Assembly: GCA_035274465.1 (NCBI GenBank)
Contig: DATEOF010000400.1
Span: 1 to 64,000 of the forward strand
Direction of reading: 5' to 3'
DNA length: 64,000 nucleotides
Source: JADGRF01 sp035274465
GTDB lineage: Bacteria > Myxococcota_A > Polyangia > Polyangiales > JAFGIB01
In this document: positions 1 through 8,516 of the stretch, one piece after another
How the letters are laid out: each line of letters starts with the position of its first letter
How positions within the stretch are numbered: the stretch's first letter is position 1
Program-made: the position numbers and the translations under genes
Notes under the pieces: model-generated
What the model saw: only the letters and a program-made list of their open reading frames with translations
Told to the model about the DNA's origin: nothing
Databases searched by the model: none

Positions 1-1
1 G

Positions 2-217
2 CCGCGCGTGCGCGACTTCCGCGGCCTGCCCACCAAGTCGTTCGACGGTCGCGGCAACTACACGCTCGGCATCCGCGAGCAGATCATCTTCTCCGAGATC
101 GACTACGAGAAGATCGACAAGATCAAAGGCATGAGCATCACCTTCACCACCACGGCGGGCACGGATGAGCGCGGACGCGCGCTGCTGACCCACCTCGGTT
201 TGCCCTTCAGGAAATAG
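2..217 (+). CDS. rplE: 50S ribosomal protein L5, C-terminal part (5' end outside window)
   Basis: Only the last 71 residues are visible. They contain the RDFRGLP segment and end in LTHLGLPFRK, typical of the L5 C-terminus. L5 binds 5S rRNA in the large subunit. The frame is open to the left edge, so the gene starts outside the window. It stands directly before rpsN (10 bases), as in the spc operon, which supports the call. Confidence 0.95.
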   Translation, partial: PRVRDFRGLPTKSFDGRGNYTLGIREQIIFSEIDYEKIDKIKGMSITFTTTAGTDERGRALLTHLGLPFRK

Positions 218-227
218 GTAGAAACCA

Positions 228-413
228 ATGGCCCGTGCTCAAGCTTTCGCGAAGATGGACAAGAAGCCGAAGTTCGCGGTTCGTTACAAGAACCGCTGCC
301 GCAGCTGCGGTCGCGCTCGGTCGTTCTATCGCAAGTTTCAACTGTGCCGCATCTGCCTGCGGAACCTCGCGCTGGCGGGCGAAGTCCCCGGCGTGACCAA
401 GTCGAGCTGGTAG
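228..413 (+). CDS. rpsN: 30S ribosomal protein S14, zinc-binding type (type Z)
   Basis: This is a 61-residue S14 of the short zinc-binding class. Two CxxC pairs are present (C24/C27 and C40/C43), so it should bind one structural zinc. The length matches type Z proteins rather than the longer zinc-free form. S14 is part of the 30S head. It sits between rplE and rpsH with gaps of 10 and 12 bases, in the standard spc order. Confidence 0.97.
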   Translation: MARAQAFAKMDKKPKFAVRYKNRCRSCGRARSFYRKFQLCRICLRNLALAGEVPGVTKSSW

Positions 414-425
414 AGGAGCCTGACG

Positions 426-818
426 ATGAATACCGATCCCGTCGCAGACATGCTGGCCCGCATCCGTAACGCGCTGCTCGCGCGCCACGAAGCCGTGGAG
501 ATCCCGCATTCCAAGCTCAAGGTCCGCATCGCGGAGATCTTGAAGCAGGAAGGCTACATCGCCGATCTCTCGGTGCAGGCCGAGCGTCCCGCCTTGCTGC
601 GCTTGCAGCTGAAATACGGTGAAGGCCGCCGCCCCGCGATCATCGGGCTGCGCCGCACCAGCCGCCCCGGGCGGCGAGTCTACGTTCGTCACAAAGACAT
701 TCCGCCGGTGCTCAATGGCATGGGCATCTCGATCATCTCCACGTCGCACGGCGTGGTGACCGATCGCGATGCGCGCAAGCAGAGCGTGGGCGGGGAAATC
801 CTGTGTGAGGTGTGGTGA
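426..818 (+). CDS. rpsH: 30S ribosomal protein S8
   Basis: The 130-residue product has the start MNTDPVADMLARIRNALLAR and the C-terminal signature of S8 (ISTSHGVVTDRDAR), ending GGEILCEVW. S8 binds 16S rRNA early in 30S assembly and in many bacteria also represses the spc operon by binding its mRNA. Its TGA overlaps the ATG of rplF by one base, which suggests translational coupling. Confidence 0.98.
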   Translation: MNTDPVADMLARIRNALLARHEAVEIPHSKLKVRIAEILKQEGYIADLSVQAERPALLRLQLKYGEGRRPAIIGLRRTSRPGRRVYVRHKDIPPVLNGMGISIISTSHGVVTDRDARKQSVGGEILCEVW

Positions 819-1417
819 TGACCGCCGCTACCGAGAGTCAAGAAATCTCGCAATCGCGCGTTGGCAAGAAGCCGATCCCGCTGCCGAAGGGCGTCGATGT
901 GAAGTTCGCCGGCCGCAAGGTGACCGTGAAGGGTCCGAAGGGCGAGCTATCGCGCGAGCTGCCCGAGGGCATCAAGGTCTCGATCGACGGCGGTGAGCTG
1001 ATCGTCGAGACCGCGGCAGGCGCCGGCAAGCGCGGTCGCCAGTTCCAGGGCCTGACCCGCGCGCTGCTCGCCAGCATGGTGAACGGCACGGCCAACGGCT
1101 ACGCGCTGTCGCTCGACCTGTACGGCGTCGGTTACCGCGCCGAGGTCAAGGGCAGCGAGGTCACGCTGGCGCTCGGCCTGTCGCACCAGGTCAAGTACAA
1201 CATGCACCCGAGCGTCAGCGGCCGGGTGGAGACCATCGACGAGGCCGGTGTGAAGCGTCCGCGCTTGCACCTCACCTCTCACGACAAGGAAGCGCTCGGC
1301 CAGACGGCGGCGCGCATCCGGTCGTTCCGCAAGCCCGAGCCGTACAAGGGCAAGGGCGTTCGCTACACGGGCGAGAAGCTGCGCGAGAAGGCCGGTAAGG
1401 CCGGCGGCAAGAAGTGA
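818..1417 (+). CDS. rplF: 50S ribosomal protein L6
   Basis: The product is a 199-residue L6. The usual N-terminal signature SRVGKKPI begins about 13 residues in, so this protein carries a short extension (MTAATESQEISQ) before the conserved core. The ATG at 818 overlaps the rpsH stop and is preferred over the GTG codons at 812 and 815. L6 lies near the GTPase-associated region of the large subunit. The C-terminus is basic (GKAGGKK). Confidence 0.97.
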   Translation: MTAATESQEISQSRVGKKPIPLPKGVDVKFAGRKVTVKGPKGELSRELPEGIKVSIDGGELIVETAAGAGKRGRQFQGLTRALLASMVNGTANGYALSLDLYGVGYRAEVKGSEVTLALGLSHQVKYNMHPSVSGRVETIDEAGVKRPRLHLTSHDKEALGQTAARIRSFRKPEPYKGKGVRYTGEKLREKAGKAGGKK

Positions 1418-1426
1418 GGCAGAGTC

Positions 1427-1774
1427 ATGGCTAAACTCGAAGGTCGTGCACGGCGCAAGATGCGCATCCGCAAGAAGATCTCGGGCACTTCCGAGCGCCC
1501 GCGGCTCACGGTGTTCCGCAGCAACAAGCAGATCTACGCGCAGGTCGTCGACGATGTCGCCGGCAGCACGTTGGTCTCGACCGGTTCGTTCGCGCTCGAT
1601 AAGGGCGGCGAAGGCAACAAGTCGGCGCGCGCGGAACAAGTTGGTGAAGCCATCGCTCAGGCTTGCATCAGCAAGGGCATCAAACAGGTCGTCTTCGATC
1701 GCAATGGTTATATCTATCACGGCCGCGTCAAAGCGTTGGCCGACGGCGCTCGTAAGGGCGGACTCGAGTTTTGA
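1427..1774 (+). CDS. rplR: 50S ribosomal protein L18
   Basis: A 115-residue L18, the 5S rRNA-binding protein. The C-terminal FDRNGYIYHGRVKALADGAR signature is plainly visible and the N-terminus is very basic. It starts 9 bases after rplF. Its stop codon (1772-1774) lies three bases before the rpsE ATG, consistent with co-translation in the spc operon. Confidence 0.98.
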   Translation: MAKLEGRARRKMRIRKKISGTSERPRLTVFRSNKQIYAQVVDDVAGSTLVSTGSFALDKGGEGNKSARAEQVGEAIAQACISKGIKQVVFDRNGYIYHGRVKALADGARKGGLEF

Positions 1775-1776
1775 TC

Positions 1777-2316
1777 ATGAGCCAGAATGAACCGCAGTCC
1801 GCGTCCGAAGAGTTCACCGACCGCGTGATCCACATCAATCGCGTGGCGAAGGTCGTCAAAGGCGGCCGTCGCTTCAGCTTCAGCGCGTTGATCGTGGTGG
1901 GCGATGGTCACGGCCAGGTCGGCGTCGGCCTGGGCAAGGCCAACGAGGTGCCGGAAGCCATCCGCAAGGGCACCGAGCGCGCGCGCAAGAACATGTTCAA
2001 GATCGCGCTCGACGGTCGCACCATTCCGCACGTCGTGCAGGGTCACGACGGTTCGGGCAAGGTGCTGCTGCGCCCGGCCAGCCCCGGCACGGGCGTCATC
2101 GCGGGTGGTGCGGTGCGCGCCGTGGTCGAGGCGGCCGGGGTGCACGACATCCTGTCGAAGTGCATCGGCAGCAGCAACAAGCTGAACGTGGTGAACGCCA
2201 CCATCCAGGCGCTCAAGCAGCTCGAATCGCTCAGCGACGTGGCTGGCCGGCGCTCCAAGCCCAACGAGGAAGTGCGTCCTGCGCCCGCGGCCCGCACCGC
2301 GGCGGCCCGCACCTAA
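1777..2316 (+). CDS. rpsE: 30S ribosomal protein S5
   Basis: The product is a 179-residue S5, involved in translational fidelity and mRNA unwinding. It has the VIHINRVAKVVKGG start of the double-stranded RNA-binding domain and the GxGxxxEVPEAIRKG segment. The ATG at 1777 was preferred to the TTG at 1771 that overlaps rplR. An acidic leader (MSQNEPQSASEEF) precedes the conserved core, and the C-terminus is Pro/Ala/Arg-rich. Confidence 0.97.
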   Translation: MSQNEPQSASEEFTDRVIHINRVAKVVKGGRRFSFSALIVVGDGHGQVGVGLGKANEVPEAIRKGTERARKNMFKIALDGRTIPHVVQGHDGSGKVLLRPASPGTGVIAGGAVRAVVEAAGVHDILSKCIGSSNKLNVVNATIQALKQLESLSDVAGRRSKPNEEVRPAPAARTAAART

Positions 2317-2344
2317 CCTAGCTCGATTTAATAACGTTCGCGGC

Positions 2345-2360
2345 GGCGAGCAAGCTCGCC
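2345..2360 (+). other. hairpin between rpsE and rpmD
   Basis: The 77 bases between rpsE and rpmD form one of the wider gaps in this operon. They contain a perfect six-base stem (GGCGAG/CTCGCC) with a four-base loop and no T run. This could be a processing or stability hairpin. Nothing in the sequence shows its role. Confidence 0.35.
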
Positions 2361-2393
2361 ACCACCGGCTCGACAACGACCCGGAGAGACTCC

Positions 2394-2582
2394 ATGAAGC
2401 CCAAGCTCAAAGTCGTGCAAATCCGCAGCGGGATTAACCGCCCCGAGAAGCAGAACAAGATTCTCAAGGGCCTGGGCCTGCGCGGTCCGAACACGGTCGC
2501 GGTCGTGGACAACACGCCCTCGTTCCGCGGCATGGTCAAGAAGGTGCTGCACCTGGTCACGGTCGAGGAAACCGATGCCTGA
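2394..2582 (+). CDS. rpmD: 50S ribosomal protein L30
   Basis: A 62-residue L30 with the expected start (LKVVQIRSGINRPEKQNK), the GLGLRGPN segment and VKKVLHLV near the C-terminus. A strong ribosome-binding site (GGAGAG) precedes the ATG. The last eight bases overlap the start of rplO. Confidence 0.96.
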   Translation: MKPKLKVVQIRSGINRPEKQNKILKGLGLRGPNTVAVVDNTPSFRGMVKKVLHLVTVEETDA

Positions 2583-3063
2583 AGACAAGACACCCATTCT
2601 CTCGCGCCTGCGCGCGCCCCAAGGCTCCGTCAAGGTCAAGCACCGCGTCGGCCGCGGGCCTGGCTCGGGCTGGGGTACGACCGCGGGTCGCGGCCAGAAG
2701 GGCCAGTACGCGCGCAACACCGTGCGTCCGGGCTTCGAAGGCGGCCAGACCCCGCTGTTCCGGCGCTTGCCGAAGATCGGCTTCAAGAACCCGTTCTCGA
2801 CCCACATCGCGACGGTCAACGTCGAGAGCCTGGCTCGGTTCGATGCGGGCAGCACGGTGGACGCGGACGCGCTCCGGGCCGCCGGCTTGATCCGCGGCGA
2901 CTACGACGGCGTCAAGATCCTGGGCAACGGCTCGCTCGACCGTGCGCTGACCGTCAAGGCCAACGCGTTCAGCGCCAAGGCGAAAGAGCTCATCGAGGGT
3001 GCCGGCGGCACGGCCTTCGTGATCGAAGCGCCGAAGAAACAGTCCGCAGAGGCGAAGGCCTGA
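2575..3063 (+). CDS. rplO: 50S ribosomal protein L15
   Basis: A 162-residue L15. The glycine/arginine-rich N-terminal tail (RVGRGPGSGWGTTAGRGQKG), which reaches into the large subunit, and the GFEGGQTPLFRRLPK signature are clear. It begins within the end of rpmD and is followed after 10 bases by secY, the usual rplO-secY pairing. Confidence 0.98.
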   Translation: MPEDKTPILSRLRAPQGSVKVKHRVGRGPGSGWGTTAGRGQKGQYARNTVRPGFEGGQTPLFRRLPKIGFKNPFSTHIATVNVESLARFDAGSTVDADALRAAGLIRGDYDGVKILGNGSLDRALTVKANAFSAKAKELIEGAGGTAFVIEAPKKQSAEAKA

Positions 3064-3073
3064 GCTCACCCCC

Positions 3074-4390
3074 ATGAGCGCCTTCGCAAACATGTTCAAG
3101 ATCCCCGAGCTGCGAAAGCGGCTCGTGTTCACGCTGGCGATGCTGTTCGTCTACCGCGTGGGTATCTTCATCACCACGCCGGGCGTCGACCGCAACGTGA
3201 TGCGCAACATCATGGCGTCGCAGTCCGGCACGTTCTTGGGCATGTTCAACCTGTTCTCGGGCGGTGCGCTCGAGCAGCTCTCGATCTTCGCGCTCGGCAT
3301 CATGCCGTACGTGAGCGCCAGCATCATCCTCACCCTGCTCAGCGCGGTGGTGCCGCAGCTCGAGGAGCTGCGCCAGGAGGGTGAGTCGGGCCAGCGCAAG
3401 CTGAACCAGTACACGCGCTACGGCACGATCGTGCTGTCGTCGATCCAGAGCACGGGCATCGCGCTGTTCCTCGAGGGCTTGAACCACTCGCAGGGTCAGT
3501 TCGGCGACGTGGTCGCGGATCCGGGCTGGGGCTTCCGCATCATCACCTGCATCTCGCTCACCACCGGCACCACGTTCATCATGTGGCTCGGCGAGCAGAT
3601 CACCGAGCGCGGCCTGGGTAACGGCATCTCGCTGATCATCTTCGCCGGCATCGTGGCCGACCTGCCCGACGCCGCGTTCCAGACCGGCTCGCAGGTGAAA
3701 ATCGGCCAGGTGCAGCCGATCTCGCTGCTCGTCGTGCTCGGCATCATGTTCGCCATCGTGGCGACCATCGTGTTCTTCGAGCGCGCGCAGCGCCGGATTC
3801 CCATCCAGTACGCCAAGCGTATGGTGGGCCGGAAGATGTATGGTGGGCAGAGCTCCCACCTCCCACTCAAGGTCAACGCGGCCGGCGTGATCCCGCCGAT
3901 CTTCGCCTCGTCCTTGCTCATGTTCCCGAACACGTTGGCCAACTTCAACGTGCCGGGCATGCACAAGCTGCAGCAGATCATCAGCCCTGGCGATTGGCGC
4001 TACACCATCGTCTACGTCAGCCTGATCGTGTTCTTCGCCTTCTTCTACACGGCCATCCAGTTCCAGCCGGTGCAGGTGGCCGACAACCTGAAGAAGCAAA
4101 ACGCCTTCATCCCCGGCATTCGGCCCGGCAAGGCCACGGCGGATTTCATCGACAACGTGATGACCCGCATCACGTTTTGTGGCGCGCTTTACATGGCGCT
4201 GGTGTGTGTCGTCCCGGACTTCCTGCACCGCCAGTTCAAGGTGCCCTTTTACTTCGGCGGTACGTCCATCATGATCGTGGTTGGCGTGGCGCTCGACCTG
4301 GTCCAGCAGATCGAGAGCCATCTCATCACACGGCACTACGAGGGACTGACGGGTCCCGGTGGTCCACGTATTCGCGGAAGGCGGGGCTGA
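3074..4390 (+). CDS. secY: Protein translocase subunit SecY
   Basis: The 438-residue product is the channel-forming subunit of the SecYEG translocon. About ten membrane segments can be followed, with the signature GIMPYVSASIILTLL in the second. The cytosolic loop QRRIPIQYAKRMVGRK, involved in ribosome and SecA contact, is present, as is the C-terminal part FIPGIRPGKATADFI. The stop overlaps the adk ATG by one base. Confidence 0.98.
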   Translation: MSAFANMFKIPELRKRLVFTLAMLFVYRVGIFITTPGVDRNVMRNIMASQSGTFLGMFNLFSGGALEQLSIFALGIMPYVSASIILTLLSAVVPQLEELRQEGESGQRKLNQYTRYGTIVLSSIQSTGIALFLEGLNHSQGQFGDVVADPGWGFRIITCISLTTGTTFIMWLGEQITERGLGNGISLIIFAGIVADLPDAAFQTGSQVKIGQVQPISLLVVLGIMFAIVATIVFFERAQRRIPIQYAKRMVGRKMYGGQSSHLPLKVNAAGVIPPIFASSLLMFPNTLANFNVPGMHKLQQIISPGDWRYTIVYVSLIVFFAFFYTAIQFQPVQVADNLKKQNAFIPGIRPGKATADFIDNVMTRITFCGALYMALVCVVPDFLHRQFKVPFYFGGTSIMIVVGVALDLVQQIESHLITRHYEGLTGPGGPRIRGRRG

Positions 4391-5052
4391 TGGACATCAT
4401 CCTGTTTGGGCCGCCGGGAGCAGGGAAGGGGACGCAGGCAAAACGCCTGACCGAGTCCCTGCACATCCCTCAAATCTCGACCGGCGACATGATGCGGGCG
4501 GAACGTGCCGCCGGCACCGAGCTCGGCAAGAAGTTCGACCACTACATGTCCCAGGGCCTGTTGGTCCCGGACGCGCTGGTGCTCGAGCTGTTCGAGAAGC
4601 GCCTACGCCAGCCCGACGCCGGCAAAGGGGCGATCTTGGACGGCTATCCCAGGACGGTGGCACAAGCCAAGGCTCTGGATACCCTCCTCGAGCTGATGGG
4701 CCGCCGGATCGACAGTGTGGTATCGATCGAGGTCAGCCTGGACGAGATGATCGACCGGGTGGTGCTGCGCAGAACCTGCGAGGGCTGTGGACAAATCTAC
4801 CATCTGCGCTACAATCCGCCCCCCGCTACGGGCGCGTGCGGGAAGTGCAGCGGGAAGCTCGTCCAGCGCGCGGACGACACCGAAGAGACGGTTCGTAAGC
4901 GCTATCAGGAGTACGTCGAGAAGACTCAACCCATTTTGGATCACTACCGGCAGAAGGGCGTGGTCAAGACCGTAGACGGGCTCGGCCCGCTGGAAGAAGT
5001 CGAAGGTCGTATCAAGGCCTCGATCGCCCCGCCCCCACCGGAAGGTCCGTGA
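4390..5052 (+). CDS. adk: Adenylate kinase, zinc-LID type
   Basis: A 220-residue adenylate kinase (ATP + AMP to 2 ADP). The P-loop GPPGAGKG lies at residues 7-14 and the DGYPR motif at 84-88. The long LID domain carries four cysteines (C130, C133, C150, C153) spaced to bind zinc. It is co-transcribed with secY and infA. The methionine aminopeptidase gene map, often found next, is missing here. Its TGA overlaps the infA GTG start. Confidence 0.97.
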   Translation: MDIILFGPPGAGKGTQAKRLTESLHIPQISTGDMMRAERAAGTELGKKFDHYMSQGLLVPDALVLELFEKRLRQPDAGKGAILDGYPRTVAQAKALDTLLELMGRRIDSVVSIEVSLDEMIDRVVLRRTCEGCGQIYHLRYNPPPATGACGKCSGKLVQRADDTEETVRKRYQEYVEKTQPILDHYRQKGVVKTVDGLGPLEEVEGRIKASIAPPPPEGP

Positions 5053-5261
5053 GTGGTTCGCAGGTAGTGAAAGGCATCGTTGAAGCAACACTCCCGCAAG
5101 GCCTGTATCGAGTGCGATCTGAGAATGGCGCAACGCTTACAGTCTCCCTCACCGGGATTCCGAAACAGACGATAGTCCGAGTGATCCCCGGAGACCGCAT
5201 CCTGGTGGAAGTTTCGCCTCTGGATCCGAGTCGGGGCAAAATCAAAGACCGACTGCGCTGA
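5049..5261 (+). CDS. infA: Translation initiation factor IF-1
   Basis: A 70-residue OB-fold protein. It contains KGIVEATLPQGLYRV near the N-terminus and RVIPGDRILVEVSPLDPSRG before the end, the normal IF-1 pattern. It occupies the ribosomal A site during initiation. The start is a GTG overlapping the adk stop by four bases (GTGA). Position before rpmJ supports the assignment. Confidence 0.95.
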   Translation: MSGSQVVKGIVEATLPQGLYRVRSENGATLTVSLTGIPKQTIVRVIPGDRILVEVSPLDPSRGKIKDRLR

Positions 5262-5291
5262 GTACTGATTGATTAGGAAGACGAGACCGCG

Positions 5292-5405
5292 ATGAAGGTT
5301 CGACCCAGCGTCAAGAAAATCTGTGACAAGTGCAAGATCGTCCGCCGTAGGGGCGTGGTCCGAGTCTTGTGCGAGAACCCGCGTCACAAGCAGCGACAAG
5401 GTTGA
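5292..5405 (+). CDS. rpmJ: 50S ribosomal protein L36, zinc-binding type
   Basis: A 37-residue protein read directly from the sequence. It starts MKVRPSVKKICDKCK and ends in RHKQRQG. C11, C14, C27 and H32 form the zinc ribbon of the C+ form of L36. It sits between infA and rpsM, the conserved location of rpmJ. Confidence 0.95.
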   Translation: MKVRPSVKKICDKCKIVRRRGVVRVLCENPRHKQRQG

Positions 5406-5413
5406 GGTAAGAT

Positions 5414-5782
5414 ATGGCACGCATCGCAGGCGTAGACCTTCCCGGTCGCAAGCACATCGTGATTTCGCTGCGCTACCTGTTCGGCATCGGCCCGAAGGCA
5501 GCCAAGGACATCTGCGCGGCAGCAGAGATTCCGCCCAACAAGGTGACGGACTCCCTGGATGAAGGCGAGCTGCGCCGCATCCGCGAGATCATCGACGCCC
5601 AGTACAAGGTCGAAGGCGACCTGCGGCGCGAGATCCAGATGAACATCAAGCGCCTGATGGACCTCGGCTGCTACCGCGGCCTGCGCCATCGACGCGGTCT
5701 CCCCGTGCGCGGTCAACGCACGCACACCAACGCCCGCACCCGCAAGGGCCCGCGCAAGGGCGTTCTCTCGCGCAAGAAGTAA
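5414..5782 (+). CDS. rpsM: 30S ribosomal protein S13
   Basis: A 122-residue S13 with the start MARIAGVDLPGRKHIVISL and the C-terminal RGLRHRRGLPVRGQRTHTNA signature that contacts the head of the small subunit and P-site tRNA. It is 8 bases downstream of rpmJ and is the first gene of the alpha-operon set here. Confidence 0.98.
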   Translation: MARIAGVDLPGRKHIVISLRYLFGIGPKAAKDICAAAEIPPNKVTDSLDEGELRRIREIIDAQYKVEGDLRREIQMNIKRLMDLGCYRGLRHRRGLPVRGQRTHTNARTRKGPRKGVLSRKK

Positions 5783-5808
5783 TCACGGTGAAGGATTAGG
5801 AATCGTAA

Positions 5809-6234
5809 ATGGCTAAGTCCGAGAATCCCGGCGGCAGTCCTTCACAAGCCCCCAAGGGCAAAGGCGCCAAGAAGAAGGTCAAGAAGAACATCGCCACGGG
5901 CATCGTCCACGTGCAGTCGACGTTCAACAACACCATCGTCACCATCACGGATGTGCAGGGCAACGTGGTGGCCTGGTCCAGCGCCGGTACGCGCGGCTTC
6001 AAGGGCTCGCGCAAGAGCACGCCGTTCGCCGCTCAGATCGCGGCCGAAGATGCGGCTCGCAAGGCTGCCGACCACGGCATGAAGACCGTGGCGATCTTCG
6101 TGAAGGGTCCAGGCGCTGGCCGCGAGTCGGCGCTGCGCGCGTTTCAATCGGTCGGTATGCGCGTCACCTTGATCCGTGACGTCACCCCGATCCCGCACAA
6201 TGGTTGCCGGCCGCCCAAGCGCCGCCGCGTGTAG
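5809..6234 (+). CDS. rpsK: 30S ribosomal protein S11
   Basis: A 141-residue S11. The core NTIVTITD...GNVVAWSSAG and the C-terminal RDVTPIPHNGCRPPKRRRV are typical. The N-terminus carries a lysine-rich extension (KGKGAKKKVKKN). S11 forms part of the platform that holds the Shine-Dalgarno helix. It is followed by a 62-base gap containing a hairpin element. Confidence 0.98.
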   Translation: MAKSENPGGSPSQAPKGKGAKKKVKKNIATGIVHVQSTFNNTIVTITDVQGNVVAWSSAGTRGFKGSRKSTPFAAQIAAEDAARKAADHGMKTVAIFVKGPGAGRESALRAFQSVGMRVTLIRDVTPIPHNGCRPPKRRRV

Positions 6235-6240
6235 TAATGA

Positions 6241-6272
6241 CATACCCACCGAATCGCCTTCGGCGTTCGGTG
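6241..6272 (+). repeat. Hairpin element copy 1 (rpsK-rpsD gap)
   Basis: This 32-base element begins CATACCC and folds into a near-perfect hairpin. The outer stem is CACCGAA/TTCGGTG, then one bulged T, then an inner stem CGCC/GGCG capped by a TTC loop. A second copy lies at 7984-8015, with two compensated base-pair changes. It lies 24 bases before rpsD and has no T run, so a simple terminator is unlikely. Confidence 0.7.
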
Positions 6273-6296
6273 TAGTCGAGAGCGAGAGAGACTCCC

Positions 6297-6923
6297 ATGG
6301 CACGTTATATCGGTCCTGCCTGCAAGCTCTGCCGGCGCGAAAACATGAAGCTCTTCTTGAAGGGCGATCGTTGCTACACGGACAAGTGCGCGTTCGATCG
6401 CCGTCCGTATCCGCCCGGTGTGCACGGTCAGCGCCGCAACAAGCCGACCGAGTACGGCGTGCGTATGCGTGAAAAGCAGAAGGTGCGCCGCATCTACGGT
6501 ATCCTCGAGCGCCAGTTCCGCCGCTACTTCGCCAACGCCGATCGCCAGAAGGGCGTGACGGGCGACAACCTGATCAGCGCACTGGAGCGCCGCCTGGACA
6601 GCGCCGTCTACCGCATGGGCTACGCCGCGACGCGCACCGACGCGCGCCAGCTCGTGCGCCATCGTCACATCCACGTCAACGGCAAGAGCGTCAACGTGCC
6701 GTCGTACCTGCTCAAGCCGGGCGACAAGATCACCCTGCGCGAGCAGAGCAAAGGCTTGGCCCGTGTGCAGCTCGCGATTGAAACCGCGGGCCGTCGCGAG
6801 CAACCGGAGTGGTTGGACTTCGACAAGAACTCGCTGACCGGCACGGTCCGCGCGCTCCCCAACCGCGAAGCCGTTACGCTTCCCATCACTGAACAGCTGA
6901 TCGTCGAGTTCTACTCGCGCTAA
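6297..6923 (+). CDS. rpsD: 30S ribosomal protein S4, zinc-type
   Basis: A 208-residue S4, a primary 16S rRNA binder. Four N-terminal cysteines (C9, C12, C26, C31) match the zinc-binding form. The S4 RNA-binding domain is visible around residues 100-160 (RLDSAVYRMGYAATRTDARQ). In many bacteria S4 represses the alpha operon, and the hairpin just upstream is a possible regulatory site. That link is inference. Confidence 0.97.
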   Translation: MARYIGPACKLCRRENMKLFLKGDRCYTDKCAFDRRPYPPGVHGQRRNKPTEYGVRMREKQKVRRIYGILERQFRRYFANADRQKGVTGDNLISALERRLDSAVYRMGYAATRTDARQLVRHRHIHVNGKSVNVPSYLLKPGDKITLREQSKGLARVQLAIETAGRREQPEWLDFDKNSLTGTVRALPNREAVTLPITEQLIVEFYSR

Positions 6924-6947
6924 TAACTAATCTGCCGAGGAGAAAGC

Positions 6948-7976
<1,029 letters not shown>

Positions 7977-7983
7977 TTGATAC

Positions 7984-8015
7984 CATACCCGCCAAACCGC
8001 CTTCGGCGTTTGGCG
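7984..8015 (+). repeat. Hairpin element copy 2 (rpoA-rplQ gap)
   Basis: This is the second copy of the 32-base element at 6241-6272, again starting CATACCC. The outer stem is CGCCAAA/TTTGGCG and the inner stem CGCC/GGCG with loop TTC. Relative to copy 1, one A-T pair became G-C and one G-C pair became A-T, so pairing is kept. The bulged base also differs (C for T). Confidence 0.7.
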
Positions 8016-8045
8016 GAGGGTTAACGGGATTCGCGAGGTTGTGTC

Positions 8046-8516
8046 ATGAGACACGGTAGATCAGGACGAAAATACGGACGCAACACGCCCCATCGTAGGG
8101 CCATGTTCCGCAACCTCGCGGGCAACCTCGTGCTGCACGAGCGCATCGAGACCACCGACGCCAAGGCCAAGGAGCTGCGCCGGATCACCGAACGGTTGAT
8201 CACGCGCGCGCTCCGCCTCGGCGACGACCTCACGGCTGACCTCGCGAAGCTCAAGGAAGCCGATCGCGGTCGCGTGCTCGCGCGCCGCCTCCACGCCCAG
8301 CGCGGAGTGGCCGGCTTCCTGCCGAAGCACCTGGCGAAGACCTTGAAGGACGGCACGATCGAAGAGGTCGACCTCATCTACAAGCTCTTCAACGAGATCG
8401 CGCCGCGCTACGCGGCCCGCGTCAAAGAAGGCAAGGGCGGCGGTTACACCCGCATCATCAAGCTTGCCAACCGCCGCGGCGACAACGCCCCGATCTCGAT
8501 CATCGAGCTCGTCTAG
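8046..8516 (+). CDS. rplQ: 50S ribosomal protein L17
   Basis: A 156-residue L17, starting MRHGRSGRKYGRNTPHRRAM. The core is normal, but the protein is some 30 residues longer than the common form, with an insert in the middle (RLGDDLTADLAKLKEADRGR). It closes the ribosomal block. Its TAG (8514-8516) overlaps the stop codon of the convergent phospholipase D gene, so no intergenic terminator exists here. Confidence 0.96.
   Translation: MRHGRSGRKYGRNTPHRRAMFRNLAGNLVLHERIETTDAKAKELRRITERLITRALRLGDDLTADLAKLKEADRGRVLARRLHAQRGVAGFLPKHLAKTLKDGTIEEVDLIYKLFNEIAPRYAARVKEGKGGGYTRIIKLANRRGDNAPISIIELV

Noticed and set aside
2990..4336. 448-residue open frame opposite secY
   Set aside because: SecY is certain on the + strand; the other frame has shadow composition (His/Asp/Arg-rich).
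6241..6272. Hairpin element as a plain rho-independent terminator
   Set aside because: There is no T run, and the essential genes rpsD, rpoA and rplQ lie downstream without a visible new promoter.
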